Source: Manihot esculenta
Lineage: Eukaryota; Streptophyta; Magnoliopsida; Malpighiales; Euphorbiaceae
Assembly (NCBI RefSeq): GCF_001659605.2
Contig: NC_035171.2
Coordinates: 11,662,614-11,726,613, forward strand
Direction: 5' to 3'
DNA length: 64,000 nucleotides
The position numbers and the translations under genes were made by a program. This document shows, one piece after another, positions 9,957 through 22,250 of this stretch (position 1 is its first letter; every line of letters begins with the position of its first letter). The notes beneath the pieces were generated by a model, which saw nothing but the letters and a program-made list of their open reading frames with translations, had not been told where the DNA came from and did not search any database.

Positions 9957-12240
9957 TGTAATACCCGGTTAGACTCCGGTATCGGAATTTCTACCGTCTG
10001 GTGGAATCTCGGATGTCGGAAACCTCTAGAAGGGTAAAACCATGTTTTCATAAAATATTTTAATGTATTTTATGGTTTTAAGCAAGAAAGGAAATTGAGT
10101 TTTGAATGAAAAAGACCAATGAGGCATTTCCAGGTTCGGTCGCCGAACCTCAAGTTTGGCCGCCGAACATTGGATAGTTTAGGGGGGCAAGTTAGGCTTC
10201 CGAAAGTTTCAAAGGTTCGGCTGCCGAACCTCATGTTCGGTCGCCGAACTTGCATGAGTTTTGGAGGCACTTTAAGCTACCGAAAGGTGGTCTGCAGCCC
10301 TTATATAAGAGCTCCATGACCGAAACGGGCGAGTTTTCTCCCCATTTTCAGCCACGGTGAGTTCTTGCTCTCCCATAGTTCGTTTTTGACATTTTTCCTC
10401 CGATCTTTAGAGTTTTAACGAGTTTCATCTTGATTTGAAGATTTTTGAGCAAAAGAGCAAGTTTTGGAGCTTGGAGACCAAAGAGTCGAGATCTCCCCCA
10501 TCTCCAAGTTAGGGTCGTTTCTCCTCTAGATCTTCAAGAGGTAAGTTTCGATCCTGCCATTCTAGTATGTTTTAAACAAGTTTTATGAGTTTTGTGGGGT
10601 AGAAATGCATGTTTAGGTTATTATTGGTTTTATGGGTTTTTGTTGAGTTTTGAGCAATGTATATTGTATATGCATGTTTGATGTGTTGTAGTTGGGGTTT
10701 AAGATAGTTTGAAGCCCCTAGGAGCTTATATGCTTGTGTATGCATGTTGTAGAATAGGAAAATGCAAGTGTGAATGAGTTGGGAGGCTTTTGTGCATGTT
10801 GGAGCTGAGTTTCTGCCCTTTGGGAAGAACTCAGGTTCGGCAGCCGAAGGCTCTTTCGGCCGCCGAACCTGCCTGTGGTAGCATGTATCGGCTGCCGAAC
10901 CCTGCCCCCGAAAGAGGACTTTCGGCTCTGGAAGGGAGTTTCGGCCGCCGAAGGTGCCGCCGAACATGCATGAGTTTCGTCTCTGGAGGGAACCTTCGGC
11001 CTCCGAAGGTGCATGACTTTCGGCTCTGGAAGGCTCTTTCGGCCACCGAACCTGCTGCCGAAAGTGCCCTGTTCAGCCCTCCTTTGCATGATTTCTATGA
11101 TTTTTTTAAGGTGTTTTAGGGGATTTTTGGGGAGTATTTTAGAGTCATGTTCATGGATGTTTGGTCCCTCATTTGAGTCCACCTGTGTAGGTCCGGACTC
11201 GAGGAACCGAGGACCTCAGCAGTGAGATAGCTGCTTCAGAGTCGTTAGAGCTTCAGCCAGAGGTGAGTGGAATAAACTTTATGTTTAAAGTAAATGAATT
11301 TTGAGCATGATACATGCATCACGTATGCCATGAGATACTCTAGGTTGTTTGCATTAGAATTCACGAATATGTTGCATTGCATAATTTGATGATGATGCGG
11401 ATGGATGTTGAATGACCCTTTAGTCCTCGTATGTTATGGTATGATGATGATACGGTATGGATAGCCAGTGAGGCCCATTCCACGCCCCTGGCACTATGTT
11501 AAGAGAAAGACCAGTGAGGCCCATTCGACGCCCCTGGCACTATGGAATATTATGCTATGTTATGTTATGTTAAGAGAAAGACCAGTGAGGCCCATTCGAC
11601 GCCCCTGGCACGATTGGACTATGTAGAGGACTATTGGTGACAAGTCCATCCTTGATGTGATTTGTTTGTGCTGTGTTGCATTTCATAAAAGCATGAAATA
11701 TAAATTGAATATGTTATTATTCTGCTCACTGGGCTTTATAGCTCACCCCGCTCCCTTAACCCCCAGATTTGCAGGTACAGGGTAGACCAGGAGGTCAGCA
11801 GGAGTAGAGTTATGTTATTGTAATAGCTAGATGTGGACATGAATATGATGTAATGAAAAAGTATAGTATAGAAATGTAATGTATTGATGCTTATGGAAGT
11901 TAGAATTGTGCTTGACCATAGTATGATTGTTAATCCCCTTGTGGTACATGATCTTAATTGTTAAATGATGTTTATTGTAAACCAAGCTTAATGTATGTTA
12001 TGATTTGTGCATGCACAGGTTAAGCTTGGTGAAGGAATGAATGAATGAATGAATGAATGAATGAATGAATGAGTGAATGAATGACCAATGAGAAAGTTTT
12101 AAAATTTTTATGAAATTGTTGATCATGTATGGGATTAAACAGGTTTACAGAATGAATGTTTGGCTTGCTACAGGTCCCGACGGCCTTAAGCCGACCTGGA
12201 TCCTAGCGCCGGTAGCGGTCCGGATTTTTGGATCGTTACT
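9957..12240 (+). repeat. 3' LTR of element B
   Basis: Starts TGTAATACCCGGTTAGAC right after the polypurine tract GGGGGGGAAGAA and ends at GGATCGTTACT, about 2284 bp. The terminal base is T where the sibling LTR has A. It contains TTCGGC/GCCGAA palindromes, a tandem repeat with GGCCCATTCGACGCCCCTGG (11465-11610) and a (GAAT)n microsatellite at about 12033-12083. Open frames on either strand are repeat shadows. Confidence 0.92.
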
Positions 12241-12245
12241 AGCAC

Positions 12246-12870
12246 TGTAAAATCGAGCTGAGAAGACAAAGCGACAGTAAGGCCAAAGAGCCTGAATCCC
12301 GAGTGAAGCCCTCAATGAGGTAGGTGATTGGCCTCAGAAAATGACCACCAGCACCACAAAATTGAGCTGAGAAGACGAAGCGAAAGTAAGGCTAAAGAGC
12401 CTGAATCCCGAGTGAAGCCCTCAATGAGGTAGGTGATTGGCCTCAGAAAATGACCATCAGCACCACAAAATTGAGCTGAGAAGACGAAGCGACAGTAAGG
12501 CCAAAGAGCCTGAATCTTGAGCAAGCTCTCAGTGAGGTAGGTGACTAGCCTCGGAAAATGACCACCAGCATCGCAAAATCGAGCTGAGAAGACGAAGCGA
12601 CAGTAAGGCCAAAGAGCCTGAATCCCGAGTGAAATCCTCAGTGAGGTAGGTGACTGGCCTCGAAAATTGACCCCCAGCACCACAAAACCGAGCTGAAAGG
12701 ACGAAGTGACAGTAAGGCCAAAGAGCCTGAATCCCAGCCCTTAGTGAGGTAGGTGACTGGCCTCGAAAAATGACCACCAACACCAAAAAACCGAGCTGAG
12801 AGGACGAAGCGACAATAAGGCCAAAAAGCCTGAATCTTGAGTAAGGTCGAGGAGCTTGAAAGCGACAGTA
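12246..12870. repeat. ~109-bp tandem repeat array
   Basis: The motif GAGCTGAGAAGACGAAGCGA recurs at about 12255, 12364, 12473, 12581, 12690 and 12793, with spacings of 109, 109, 108, 109 and 103 bp. Units also share AAGGCCAAAGAGCCTGAATC. Diverged partial units follow to about 12960. Minus-strand open frames here are repetitive artefacts. Confidence 0.92.
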
Positions 12871-14620
12871 AGGCCAACAAGCCTAAATCCTGAACAGATC
12901 CACACAAAACCAATCTGAGAGGGAAAGAAGCCCTCAGTAAGGTAGACAATCGGTCTCGGAAAAAGACTGACGATACCACGCAGTCATGCTTAGAGCACAA
13001 AGCGAACCATTCTTTCACCTTTTATTAAAGAATACCATATGCTCACAGCAAATAGCGGCATAAGCTAACAACACACAAAAACATCACATGAGAACACAAT
13101 TCCGACCTCACATAAAAGATTGGGGCACTGGACCACAAATGAAAAGTTAAAATCCGACCTCCCAATGGAGCTCGGGTCATAAGGTAAAAAGACTTCAATC
13201 TCACACAACAGCCAAAAGCGCCAAAACGCCATGCTGACCTCAAGAGGGTGCTAGAACAAAAATTAAAATCTGAGTTCAACCTCTCAAAAGAGCTCAGATT
13301 ACAGGCTAACAAGACCTCGATCTCGCATAGCAGCCAGCATATAAAGAAATTAAACTAAGGCGCCCAATGCCTGTATCATGTAGCAATGCGGCCTATTAAA
13401 GGCCAATTCAAGGCTCACGGAGCCAAAATGCCAAAGCGCCATACCGATCTCAAGAAAATGAGCTCAGTACTGGTAAAGCCAATAGGCAGACCAAATTAAG
13501 GCGAAGCGAATCCTAAACAAAATACATATCGAGATAGAGAACCAAACAAAGGACCAGGGGCAATCATAAGGGGCACTAACCTTGAGAATTGACTGCTGGC
13601 ACTAAACCAGCTCGGCTAGCCTAGAGAAAGGTTTAAGCAACAAAGAGCCTGCAAAATGCTTGAGGGTAGACAGCACGGAAAGCACTTGGGGGTAAAAAAA
13701 CCCAAACAACCGAGACATACCCGAGAACCAAATACTCAGATAAAGAATCAAGGAAACAAGAGCAATGTAAAAGGCCAAGTGAACCATTCTGAATGATCGA
13801 AGGGGTAATAGAAAGCCTTGACTCATTGGATACAAAAGAATCGAACCCTAGTATGGTCAAGCTCAAAACAGATAGTTCAATCTCTTCGACCCAGGGTCGA
13901 TCTACCCAAAAGCCCAGAGGGACCAGATATACTGGGGTTGACCCTTATGACCATACCAGTGAGGCTATAAGCCTATAAAAGAAAAGTTAAAGCTGAACCA
14001 ACAAGCAGACAGGCTGAAACATAGCCTGTATAAGGCTAGACAAGAAAGCAAGAAATTAAGTCCGACTTCACAAAAGAGCTCGGGGCACCAAAGTGAAGAA
14101 AGTGAAATCCTGAACTCTCAAGCTCGTAGCACAAGCAGCATCACAGGCTATAGGCATAAAAGCCTAAGCAAAGAATAAAAATCTGAGATCCCAAACTCGC
14201 AGTACGGACGAACTCACAATATGTAAACAACTAAGCAGAATAAAGCTAAGTATGGAAGAAATAGCAGAGAGCCGAGCTCCCTATATGAAAAGGTCCACAA
14301 ATGCGGAACGCACAAAAAGGACAAACGAAAGCAAAGGGTCGTGCTCCCAGCTCGGATCAGCTCGCAATGAATAAAAAAACTTAAACAAAATAATCTAAGT
14401 ATAAATGAGGCACAGGTCAAGGTGAAATATCATTTATCATCGAATACACATCTCCAGATCGTCATACATTCAAATATCAAAGTAAAGAGATAAAGAAATA
14501 AAAAGGCAAGGAAAGGACGTTTTGACAAGAGCCATTCTAGGGCAGCGCGGTCATAATGGGGTCTAGGGATTTACCCCCTCATCACTCATGAAATAACCGC
14601 TGAGGAGGTAAAGGGGCACT

Positions 14621-15165
14621 TGATGACCGCCGGGCTTCCTGCACTTGGGGGCAAGGCCAGGCCTTAAAAAGGAAGGGCACAGGCCCAACGCCTACCAGGC
14701 CTTTGTCAAAGCCAGCCAGCCCCACGCTGTGCGCCCCAACCCGGAAACAAGAAGCAGGCTAGACAGGTCACACACGCAGGCCCATCTGAAGGGAGTCTAG
14801 CCCGGTGACGTGACAAGAAGTAGGGGAGCAGGTCAATCACCTCGCAGCCCTGCCCGCATGCGCGTCGGAAAGAATTAAATTGTCGCCTAGCATGGAGAGG
14901 GGCTCTGGCACATCCGTACGTACGGAGCTGAGTGACAGGGACAGGTGGCACTATAACGGAGAGGCAGTTATACATCACTAGCAAAGTAGGAAAAGGGGGG
15001 GCTTCTTCCAGCTTCTTCCTTCTTCTCCCTCCGCTTCATTTTTTATTTTTCTCTGCAACTCTTGTCTATCCAGACTACTCTAGTTTATGAACCTGACTTG
15101 AACGTCGGAGGGTCTCCACCGGGGGCATTCCCAGCAGACCCTAACCATCCTTCTTCATTTTACAG
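14621..15165 (+). repeat. Probable LTR of element C
   Basis: Begins TGATGACCGCCGGGC just after a purine tract and ends near TTTTACA. Near the end is GACTTGAACGTCGGAGGGTC, a phrase common near the R/U5 end of plant gypsy LTRs. A second, diverged copy at 28535-28955 starts at the same TGATGAC boundary, which supports the left end. The right end is less certain, and no target duplication is recognisable. Confidence 0.6.
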
Positions 15166-17912
15166 ATTCCTTCTCCAAATCAAGTATTAAGGGAACCATA
15201 TGATGGATCAAGAAGAAAACCAGATCTATTATTTATAATGATAATCTTACAAAAATTCTAATCCAATAGTTTTTATGATTTTCTTTGATTAGCTTAACAT
15301 TATTAAGAGTTCTATTTAGGAAGAATTACACTCTCATTAAGATTATATTGAATAAACTTAAAATAAAATTAAAATTAAAATTAAAATTTTATATTATTAT
15401 TTAATTTTTATAAATATTAATTAAAAATATAAAAATATTTTAACTGGTTCAAAAATTCACCCCATCATTTTCACTTTTATATAGATTAATTATAAATAAT
15501 TTTTGTAAACTTTAATTAAAAATATAAAAATATTTTTAGTGAATTCAAATATTCGCCCTTCATTTACATTTTTATATACTGATTTTTTTCAATATATTTT
15601 ACACGTATTTGTATTCATTATAAAATTATTTATTTTAATAAAATTTAATATTTAAAATTAAATGTTAACATAAATGTTAAATCTCTTTTGGTATTTATGT
15701 ATAAAAATATTTAAAAAATAAAGATTGATATATAAAATAATTATGGAGTTAATATTATTTTAATATATGATTTTTTAATTTAATATAAAAATTAAATGTT
15801 AACATAACTTACGATTAAATTTAAATTAAAAATTAATTATATAAAAATTTTAAATAATAGTAAATTATTTATTATTTTTTAATCAATAAAAATAAATATA
15901 ATTTATAATAAATGTAATTATGAGTATTTTAAACAATTTTTATTATTTAATATTCTCTCACTTTTGTACAATATAAATTATATGTAAAATAAAAAATAAT
16001 AAAAAATATATTAATTTATTAATGATAATAATTCAATTGAATTATTATTTAATTAAATAATTTTTATTTTATTTTTAAATATAATATATTATCAAATTTT
16101 AATTCTCAATATATGATACTAAGTTTTATATTTTTATATATGAATTTCATTGTTTAATTTATTATTTTTTTAAAAAATTAACTTACAATAAAAATTCGAT
16201 AAATAGAATTTAAATATGAAAAAATATCTTCTATAATAAAATTTAATTAAGAATTTTCTCAATCAATTTAAATTTAAATAGACTAATAATATAATTAAAT
16301 TAAAAATTTTAAATAACATTAATTTGTATTTATTTTTAAAAAATTTTAATTTATGATAAAATTTTAATATAAATAATTTAAATATTAAGAGAATTCTTTT
16401 ACGATAAATTAATTATAATTTAAATATTAAATAGTAAATAATTCAACGTGTAACTAAACTCGTGATATTTATTATATATAATAATTATATATTGTCACTT
16501 TTTAATATATTTAATATTTAAATATATTATTTCAATAATTTTATACTATAAATTTATCTATTTAGTACATATATAAGTCAAAATTTAAATATTTATTAAT
16601 GGTAAATTAATTTAAATAATGAAATCATTATAATTTTAAAATTTAAATCTAATTATAAAATCATTATCCACTTATAAATTTAAATATATAAAACTAAAAT
16701 GTTATTAACTTTAAATTAATTTAAATAATAAAATCATTATTTGTTTTAAAATTTATGTTTAGTTATATACTTAGATATAGATTACATAATATATATTTAT
16801 AATTGTTTTTTTGAAATAAATAAAAAATTAATTTTAGATTAAATAATTAATAATGAGTTAGTTCTTATATTATAAAAACTCAATTATAAAATTCTTCAAT
16901 TTTATTTCTATCAATATTATAAGATCTTCCATTCAATTAATAATAAATATATAAGATGGAAAATTTGTGCTTATTTCACACTCTCTTCTTTCCTTTTCCC
17001 TTCCCCTTTTGCAATTCTAATCATCTCTCTTTCTCTGTGCAATCATCTTTTTCTTTTTCTTTTCTTTTCATATATAATGCCTTTAATGTTTTCCATGTCC
17101 AGAGCCTCAACGCTACTACTCTGCATGTAAATATCTTGTAGTGGAAGCATTGACCCATGGTGGTGGAGCTGGGGATGCATTAGCAGTAGATCAGGATGCT
17201 GGTGATCAGAAATTATTCTATGCAACCGTTGTATGTATAATGGTTATTTCAAAAGAAAGAATAAATTTGCAGAAAGAGAGGTGGGTGTTGAATCCTATAT
17301 CGATTATGGAAAAGGATAATGTGTCTCTTATGTGAGTCCATTCGAGGCGTGAGGGGTGTGTTGAATTCACAACCGGTTCTTATGAAAAGGGATAATAAGT
17401 CTCATATAAAAATTCAATAGTATATATTTATTTTAGTTTTGAATCTATCATGTTCGAATTTAAACAAAAAATTGCTTAAGAAAAAGAGAAGTATGAATGA
17501 AAAATCATCCATTTGTTAGATTTCGTCGTTCTCAAAATGACATGATATCATAATCATCTAATATTAGATGAAGGTCCAACTTGGTTTTCAATACAACATT
17601 AATTTTCACATGTATAGCTAGCTAGGTAGCTTTTATTAAGGAAAATTGAAAAAGCTTAAGCTCAAAGTAGCACTAAGAACAAAACAATCAGACCAATCTA
17701 ATGAGATCAGTCCAAGAGAAGCACACATTTTAGGACATTACAAATTCTTGCCACAAATACTTCTACACTTGCTACCCTTTATTACAATTATAGGGCACTC
17801 TAGATATGAAGTCTCTCATCATATACCCTCCATTCTTATACTTTCAGGCAGTGCATACCATGTTTGTTCAACAAAATGCACTTACCTTAATAAACATTAT
17901 TAGTAAAATACA
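15166..17912. other. AT-rich intergenic DNA
   Basis: 15166-16950 is very AT-rich with no usable frame. 16950-17600 is less biased and has two imperfect direct copies of a motif with GGATAATNNGTCTC (about 17290-17330 and 17352-17403), a common plant interspersed repeat. Small open frames at 16956-17335 lack homology I recognise. No gene supported. Confidence 0.6.
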
Positions 17913-19832
17913 CTAATTGAACTCGTCCAGCGACAAGCTCTCCACAGATCCAAAGCTTTCCATATGTCCAATTCTTGAATAGTTAGTCAGTGATCCACCC
18001 AAAAAATCAAGTGGTGAATCGTCGGAGAAGGTAGTGTTGTCATAGATAAACGATAACCCAGTATTGTCTACTATTGGATAATTCATGTTAAAGAAGCTGG
18101 ATTTATTAATCTCCTTGAAATCATGAAGAAAGATATCGTCAACTTCAGTCAGAGTTATATTTGCATATACATCTTCATCCGAAGCCTTCTTAGCCTGAAT
18201 GACCTGAGTATCAGAGATTTCAAGTTTGAATCTCGATGGAAACCAATTAAAAGAGGGAATTTTCACATGAAGTAAGTTTTGGAAAGGCGCGCGACTTACG
18301 TAATTCTGATTTAGATTGTCTTTATACACCATAATAAAGTCTCCTGGTTGTAATCCATGCGTGTTAGCGAAATCTCCTGTCAAAATCCAATACAAGAATG
18401 GTGATTTATTGATTGTTAAACAGGAAAAAAAAAAAAGCAGAGAATTTTGAGAGGCAATAAAAGGCTATACCAGTATTTTCAAGTACATACATTCGGCTAT
18501 TGTTATTAGGCCAGTACCTGATGACAATGTATACAACTAAATTATAAGTGGATCACATAGTTGATATTTGATTTGTATATATAGATATGCATCAATCTAA
18601 TTTCCATTTCATTACAAATGACTTCTCCTACCGATTCTAGGTCTCGAGTTCGAATATCGGCCAGAGCAATTGTGTAAAAAAGGAACTCACACCTTTGGTT
18701 GAAGAGATGGGAAGGAAGGAAATTGAACCTGTATTTGAAGCTCCAAACATGCATACCATCCAAGTCATCCATGCTGATAAAAATTCCTTCTTTCGACTCG
18801 AGGAGAGGGAGATGTGCCTCTGCTGCTTTCTGAAACATGGTAATTAAGAGATGGTAATGAAGAGAAATAGAAGTTAAGCATAGAGCATACAACTTTAGTA
18901 GAAGAGAAATTGAGATGCTGATTAGACCTTTGGGAGTATCATCCTCTTCAGGGAGCTTACATCACTGTTCTTAAGTTCCTTTTGAAAGAGGAAACTCAAT
19001 CTCCTTTGATCAATAACCTGTGTAGAATAGGATCACTTTCACTTGGGAGTCATCATCATGAAGATTTTTATAAAATAGGTATAAAATTGTATTTTATTTT
19101 CTAAAATTGTTATTATGAATCCACAAACAGATAGTAAATCTTTGCATTAATTCTAATTTCAAATTCCTAATTGAAGGTGCGGATATTTTTTAAACATGCC
19201 TGTAATGATTTTGGAAATTTTTCTGACTTAAATTCTTCCAAAATTCATGAATCCTTCCATAAACATCTATAAATATCAATGAAGTCAAAATGTAAAGAAT
19301 TTTTTTTTTAACTGGAAAATTAAGCTTTAAAGACAAAAATAATAGACAACAAAGATGAGTAGGAAAAAAAATAAATTGTTTAATGTATGAAATTAATTAA
19401 AAAGCTCTGAGTAAAACAACAGTTGCCCATGAATTGTCATTATAAAAAAAAAATGAAAGAACCCAACAAAAATAACATGTAATAGAAATAAGAGCTATGA
19501 GAATTAAAATTAAAATAAATTCTCACACGTGCAGGGGAAGTGGAAAGGTGATGCGAAGAGGAGGAAGACGCGTGCGAAGTGGTGGTGGTGGTGAAAGCGG
19601 TAGGAAGAGAGAAAAGGTGATTAATAGAAGAAGATGGTCTCCTCTGTCTGGGCATCCTTTTCTTCCTTATGACACCAAAACTAACCACAGCAACAAGATC
19701 ACGACTACGGGTTACACAGCCCCGATCCGACCCATCACGGGCCTTGTCCCCCTCCGCAGCAACACCCTCTCCACCGGTCATCCAAACACATGCCTCGGCT
19801 TTTTCATGACTCGCCTCTTGTTTCATCATCAT
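17913..19832 (-). CDS. FUS3: FUS3-type B3 domain transcription factor, six exons, 303 aa
   Basis: Sequence-specific nuclear transcription factor of the LAFL group (LEC1, ABI3, FUS3, LEC2), which controls embryo identity and seed maturation and binds RY motifs (CATGCA); the role is family knowledge. Minus-strand exons: 19527-19832, 18928-19017, 18729-18829, 18471-18517 (a 47-nt microexon), 18300-18376, 17913-18203, with consistent phases and GT-AG introns. Exon 1 (102 codons) starts at the first of three consecutive ATGs and includes RKKRMPRQRRPSSS, a FUS3 hallmark ahead of the B3 domain. The B3 domain spans about residues 109-215: FLFQKELKNSDVSSLKRMIL, HVWSFKYR, YWPNNNSRMYVLENTG and GLQPGDFIMVYKD. 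The C-terminus is acidic and ends with SPLDFLGGS and SVESLSLDEF, as in Arabidopsis FUS3. Length is close to the Arabidopsis protein (~313). One odd spot is GIFIS where relatives have Pro and usually Arg. The reading frame looks intact. Confidence 0.93.
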
Positions 19833-20690
19833 TAGTCTTACAGCAACCACCCTTCGTTTTCTTTTTGTCTCTTATCACCTTCCTTATATAAAAGAAACGG
19901 AAAAAGATAAAGTATCAGACTGTTTGTATGTTTGGATTTCAGTGTCTTTCTCTGCCTTTGCTCAGATCGAAACACTCCCGGTGATAGACGCTGGTCAATC
20001 ACGAAATGGGTGGGTGTTTAAAGAGAAAGCTGGGAAGCTGAGAGGTGGGTGGGTGGTTGAATAATAGCCTGGTTCTTTTCTTTGAAGTTGGCTTTTCTTT
20101 TTTCTATTTTTAGCAAGGATATTTGATCAGCACACTTCACACTCTCTGCTTCATTTGACATTTGTGATTCTTCCATTCCTTCTTCTTCTTTCATCTTTTA
20201 TTCTAATAAACCTCCCATTAACCCTAATCATCGCTCACAAACAGACAACAATGGCTTTGGGCGGTGGGTAGGGTTTCTCGGTTAGGGTTTGGTTAAGTAA
20301 AAAAAGCAATGTGGATTCAAACTAGACCAGAGGTTGAGGTTGTAACTAGGGTTAGCATTGAGAAAGGTGAAGAGAGGTTAGCGGAATGTGGGAAAGAAGA
20401 GAGAAAAATAAAAATGGTGGTTAGAGAGTGGCCAAGAGAAGGGTGACGAATTAAGAGCGATGAGTAAACAGGTGTTGAAAAAGTTCTGATTCTTGTCGAC
20501 AGAAATCAATGGCGTTTTGGGTTTATATTGAACCCTACGTCTTTCCATGTGGAAATACCGCTCTCCCTCCATAGAGATGACTAGTTTTTGAATTTCCGGT
20601 CTTTAAATATCTTACCACGTGTATGTGTCTTCAGTGTTTTGCTCATACCATAAACCTTTCGTGTGACTTAGATTATCTACCATCGGATAT
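19833..20690 (-). promoter_or_regulatory. Upstream region of FUS3
   Basis: About 850 bp of mixed-composition DNA upstream of the FUS3 start, unlike the AT-rich DNA beyond it. A TATATAA lies at about 19884-19890, 52-58 nt upstream of the ATG, and CT-rich stretches follow further out. I did not find a clear RY (CATGCA) element. Small open frames here have no recognisable product. The exact promoter is not defined by sequence alone. Confidence 0.4.
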
Positions 20691-22250
20691 TATTTTTTAA
20701 GGATAAATACATGGATATAAATAAATTAGATACTTAACTTAATTCAATTCATATTAATAATATCTAAATTTATCTTAAATTTAATTAAAAATTAATATAA
20801 ATTATTCGAACTCATTTTAAACTCAATTATTATTATTCGAATATTATCTAAATGTATTTAATTTTATATATTTTAATTAATAATTTATATAAAAATATTT
20901 TTTATTAATAACTTTCATTTAAAAAATTTAATATTTTTAAAAAATTAAATATTTTTGAAAAATATTTAAAATTTTAATTATTAAATAAAAATATATAAAA
21001 AATTTTATAAATATTATTATAAAATATATATTTTTATATTAAATTAATTATTTATATAAACTGTTCGGGCAATAGATACCTTATAAATAAAATTTGATTC
21101 AAATTCATTAAGAATTTTATGTTTTATATTTAAATTTATTTTAAATTTAATTATAATTATCTAAATTTATTTTGTTAGAATTTGATGAGATCGAATATCT
21201 AAAAATACCGACACCTTACCATTTCTCACCTCAATTTCACTTGATGGATGATGTAATAATTTAAGAGTAGTTTTAACTAAGATGACAAGATTTCAAGCTT
21301 ATTCTCTTAGAATTGAGTGATGCAAAAGGAAATAAATTTAATAATTATTATATTATATATTTACATAAAAAATATTTATTAATTAATTTTTTAATTTAAA
21401 AATACATTAAAATATATTAATTTATTTCTTATTAAATTTGATTGTAAAATATTATTAAAAAAATCTCTGAAATAATTATAAAAAAATAGTTAGTAAATAT
21501 TTTTATAAAATAAAAAATTAACTAATAAATTTTTTATATTAAAAAATTTAAATAATAAAATATTTAACAATCAAAATTAATGAAAAATTAATTAATAGAT
21601 TTTTATTTAAATTTAAAAATATTTTAATATATTTTTAAAAATTAAGTAGTTAACTAATAAGGTTTTATGTATGATAGGATTAAATAATAATATTTTATTT
21701 ATATTTTTGTATTTATTATAAATTTTTAATTAATTTTACATAAATTTATATATATATATATATAATAATTTAATGGTGCGTTTCTCTTCTTTTGTACAAA
21801 ACAAAGTTTGGAATGGAAGCCGCAAATGAAGACACGTGCTTCCCATGCAAAGGTCAAACCCCTTTGATTCTGGTTTGAATCTTCTCTTTCAATATTTTTT
21901 TTTATATTTGGTATACTATATAATTTTATTTTATTAAATTAAAATTATTAATCAGTAATATTTTAATTTTATATTGAAAGAGTTTCAAAACGTACGATGT
22001 TTAGTGGACTGATACATTCTATAAAAATGATACATTCTATAAAAATAATTTAAACTATGAATAATAATATTTAATTGATAATTTGATAGTCTCAAATTAA
22101 GTAAAATAGCATAAGATAAATGTAATTAAATTTACTTTTTAATATATTATTTATTTATATACTTTTTAATTACTGAATTAGTTTGAATTATTAATAATTC
22201 TGCATTTTAATATATATTATTTATATACTTTTTAGTTCTGCATTATTATA
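20690..22250. other. AT-rich intergenic DNA
   Basis: Low-complexity A/T DNA with no supported gene. It has a short direct duplication, TGATACATTCTATAAAAA, twice at about 22010-22047, and a (TA)n run near 21750-21765. Confidence 0.55.

Larger units (their letters stand above)
9325..12240 (+). mobile_element. Ty3/gypsy element B, 3' portion
   Basis: Plus-strand relative of A, interrupted by A. The sequence resumes inside the integrase C-terminus, exactly where homologous A sequence continues. It then has the natural end of pol, a hairpin (9919-9940), the polypurine tract and a 3' LTR. The 5' part of B must lie to the left of the window. The bases after the LTR, AGCAC (12241-12245), are a candidate target duplication in element C. 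Confidence 0.92.
12241..15165 (+). mobile_element. 3' part of a different LTR retrotransposon (element C)
   Basis: Not related to A or B. It holds about six tandem ~109-bp repeats (12246-12870), then ~1.7 kb of non-coding sequence, a purine-rich tract (GGAGGTAAAGGGG, about 14604-14616) and a probable 3' LTR beginning TGATGACCGCC at 14621. A tandem-repeat region between pol and the 3' LTR is typical of Tat/Ogre-type gypsy elements; assigning C there is inference, because no coding domain is visible. Element B is inserted in the tandem-repeat region, so C is the oldest layer of the nest. Confidence 0.7.

Noticed and set aside
12312..13018. Repetitive minus-strand proteins (ALWPYCRFV repeats)
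   Set aside because: They are translations of the ~109-bp tandem DNA repeat; the frame is open only because the unit lacks stops.
12246..15165. 12246-15165 as one complete solo LTR, since it begins TGTAAAA and ends TTTTACA
   Set aside because: The TGTAAAA start is just a variant of the tandem unit (other units have CACAAAA), the flanks share no 5-bp duplication, and the internal TGATGAC boundary at 14621 is shared with the copy at 28535.
16956..17335. Small plus-strand frames downstream of the AT-rich block
   Set aside because: Low-complexity Phe/Ser/Pro-rich sequence and an interspersed repeat; no family, and no paired exon found.
18542..18892. 116-aa minus-strand frame as a separate gene
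   Set aside because: It is exon 3 of FUS3 with flanking intron read through; splice sites fit both sides.
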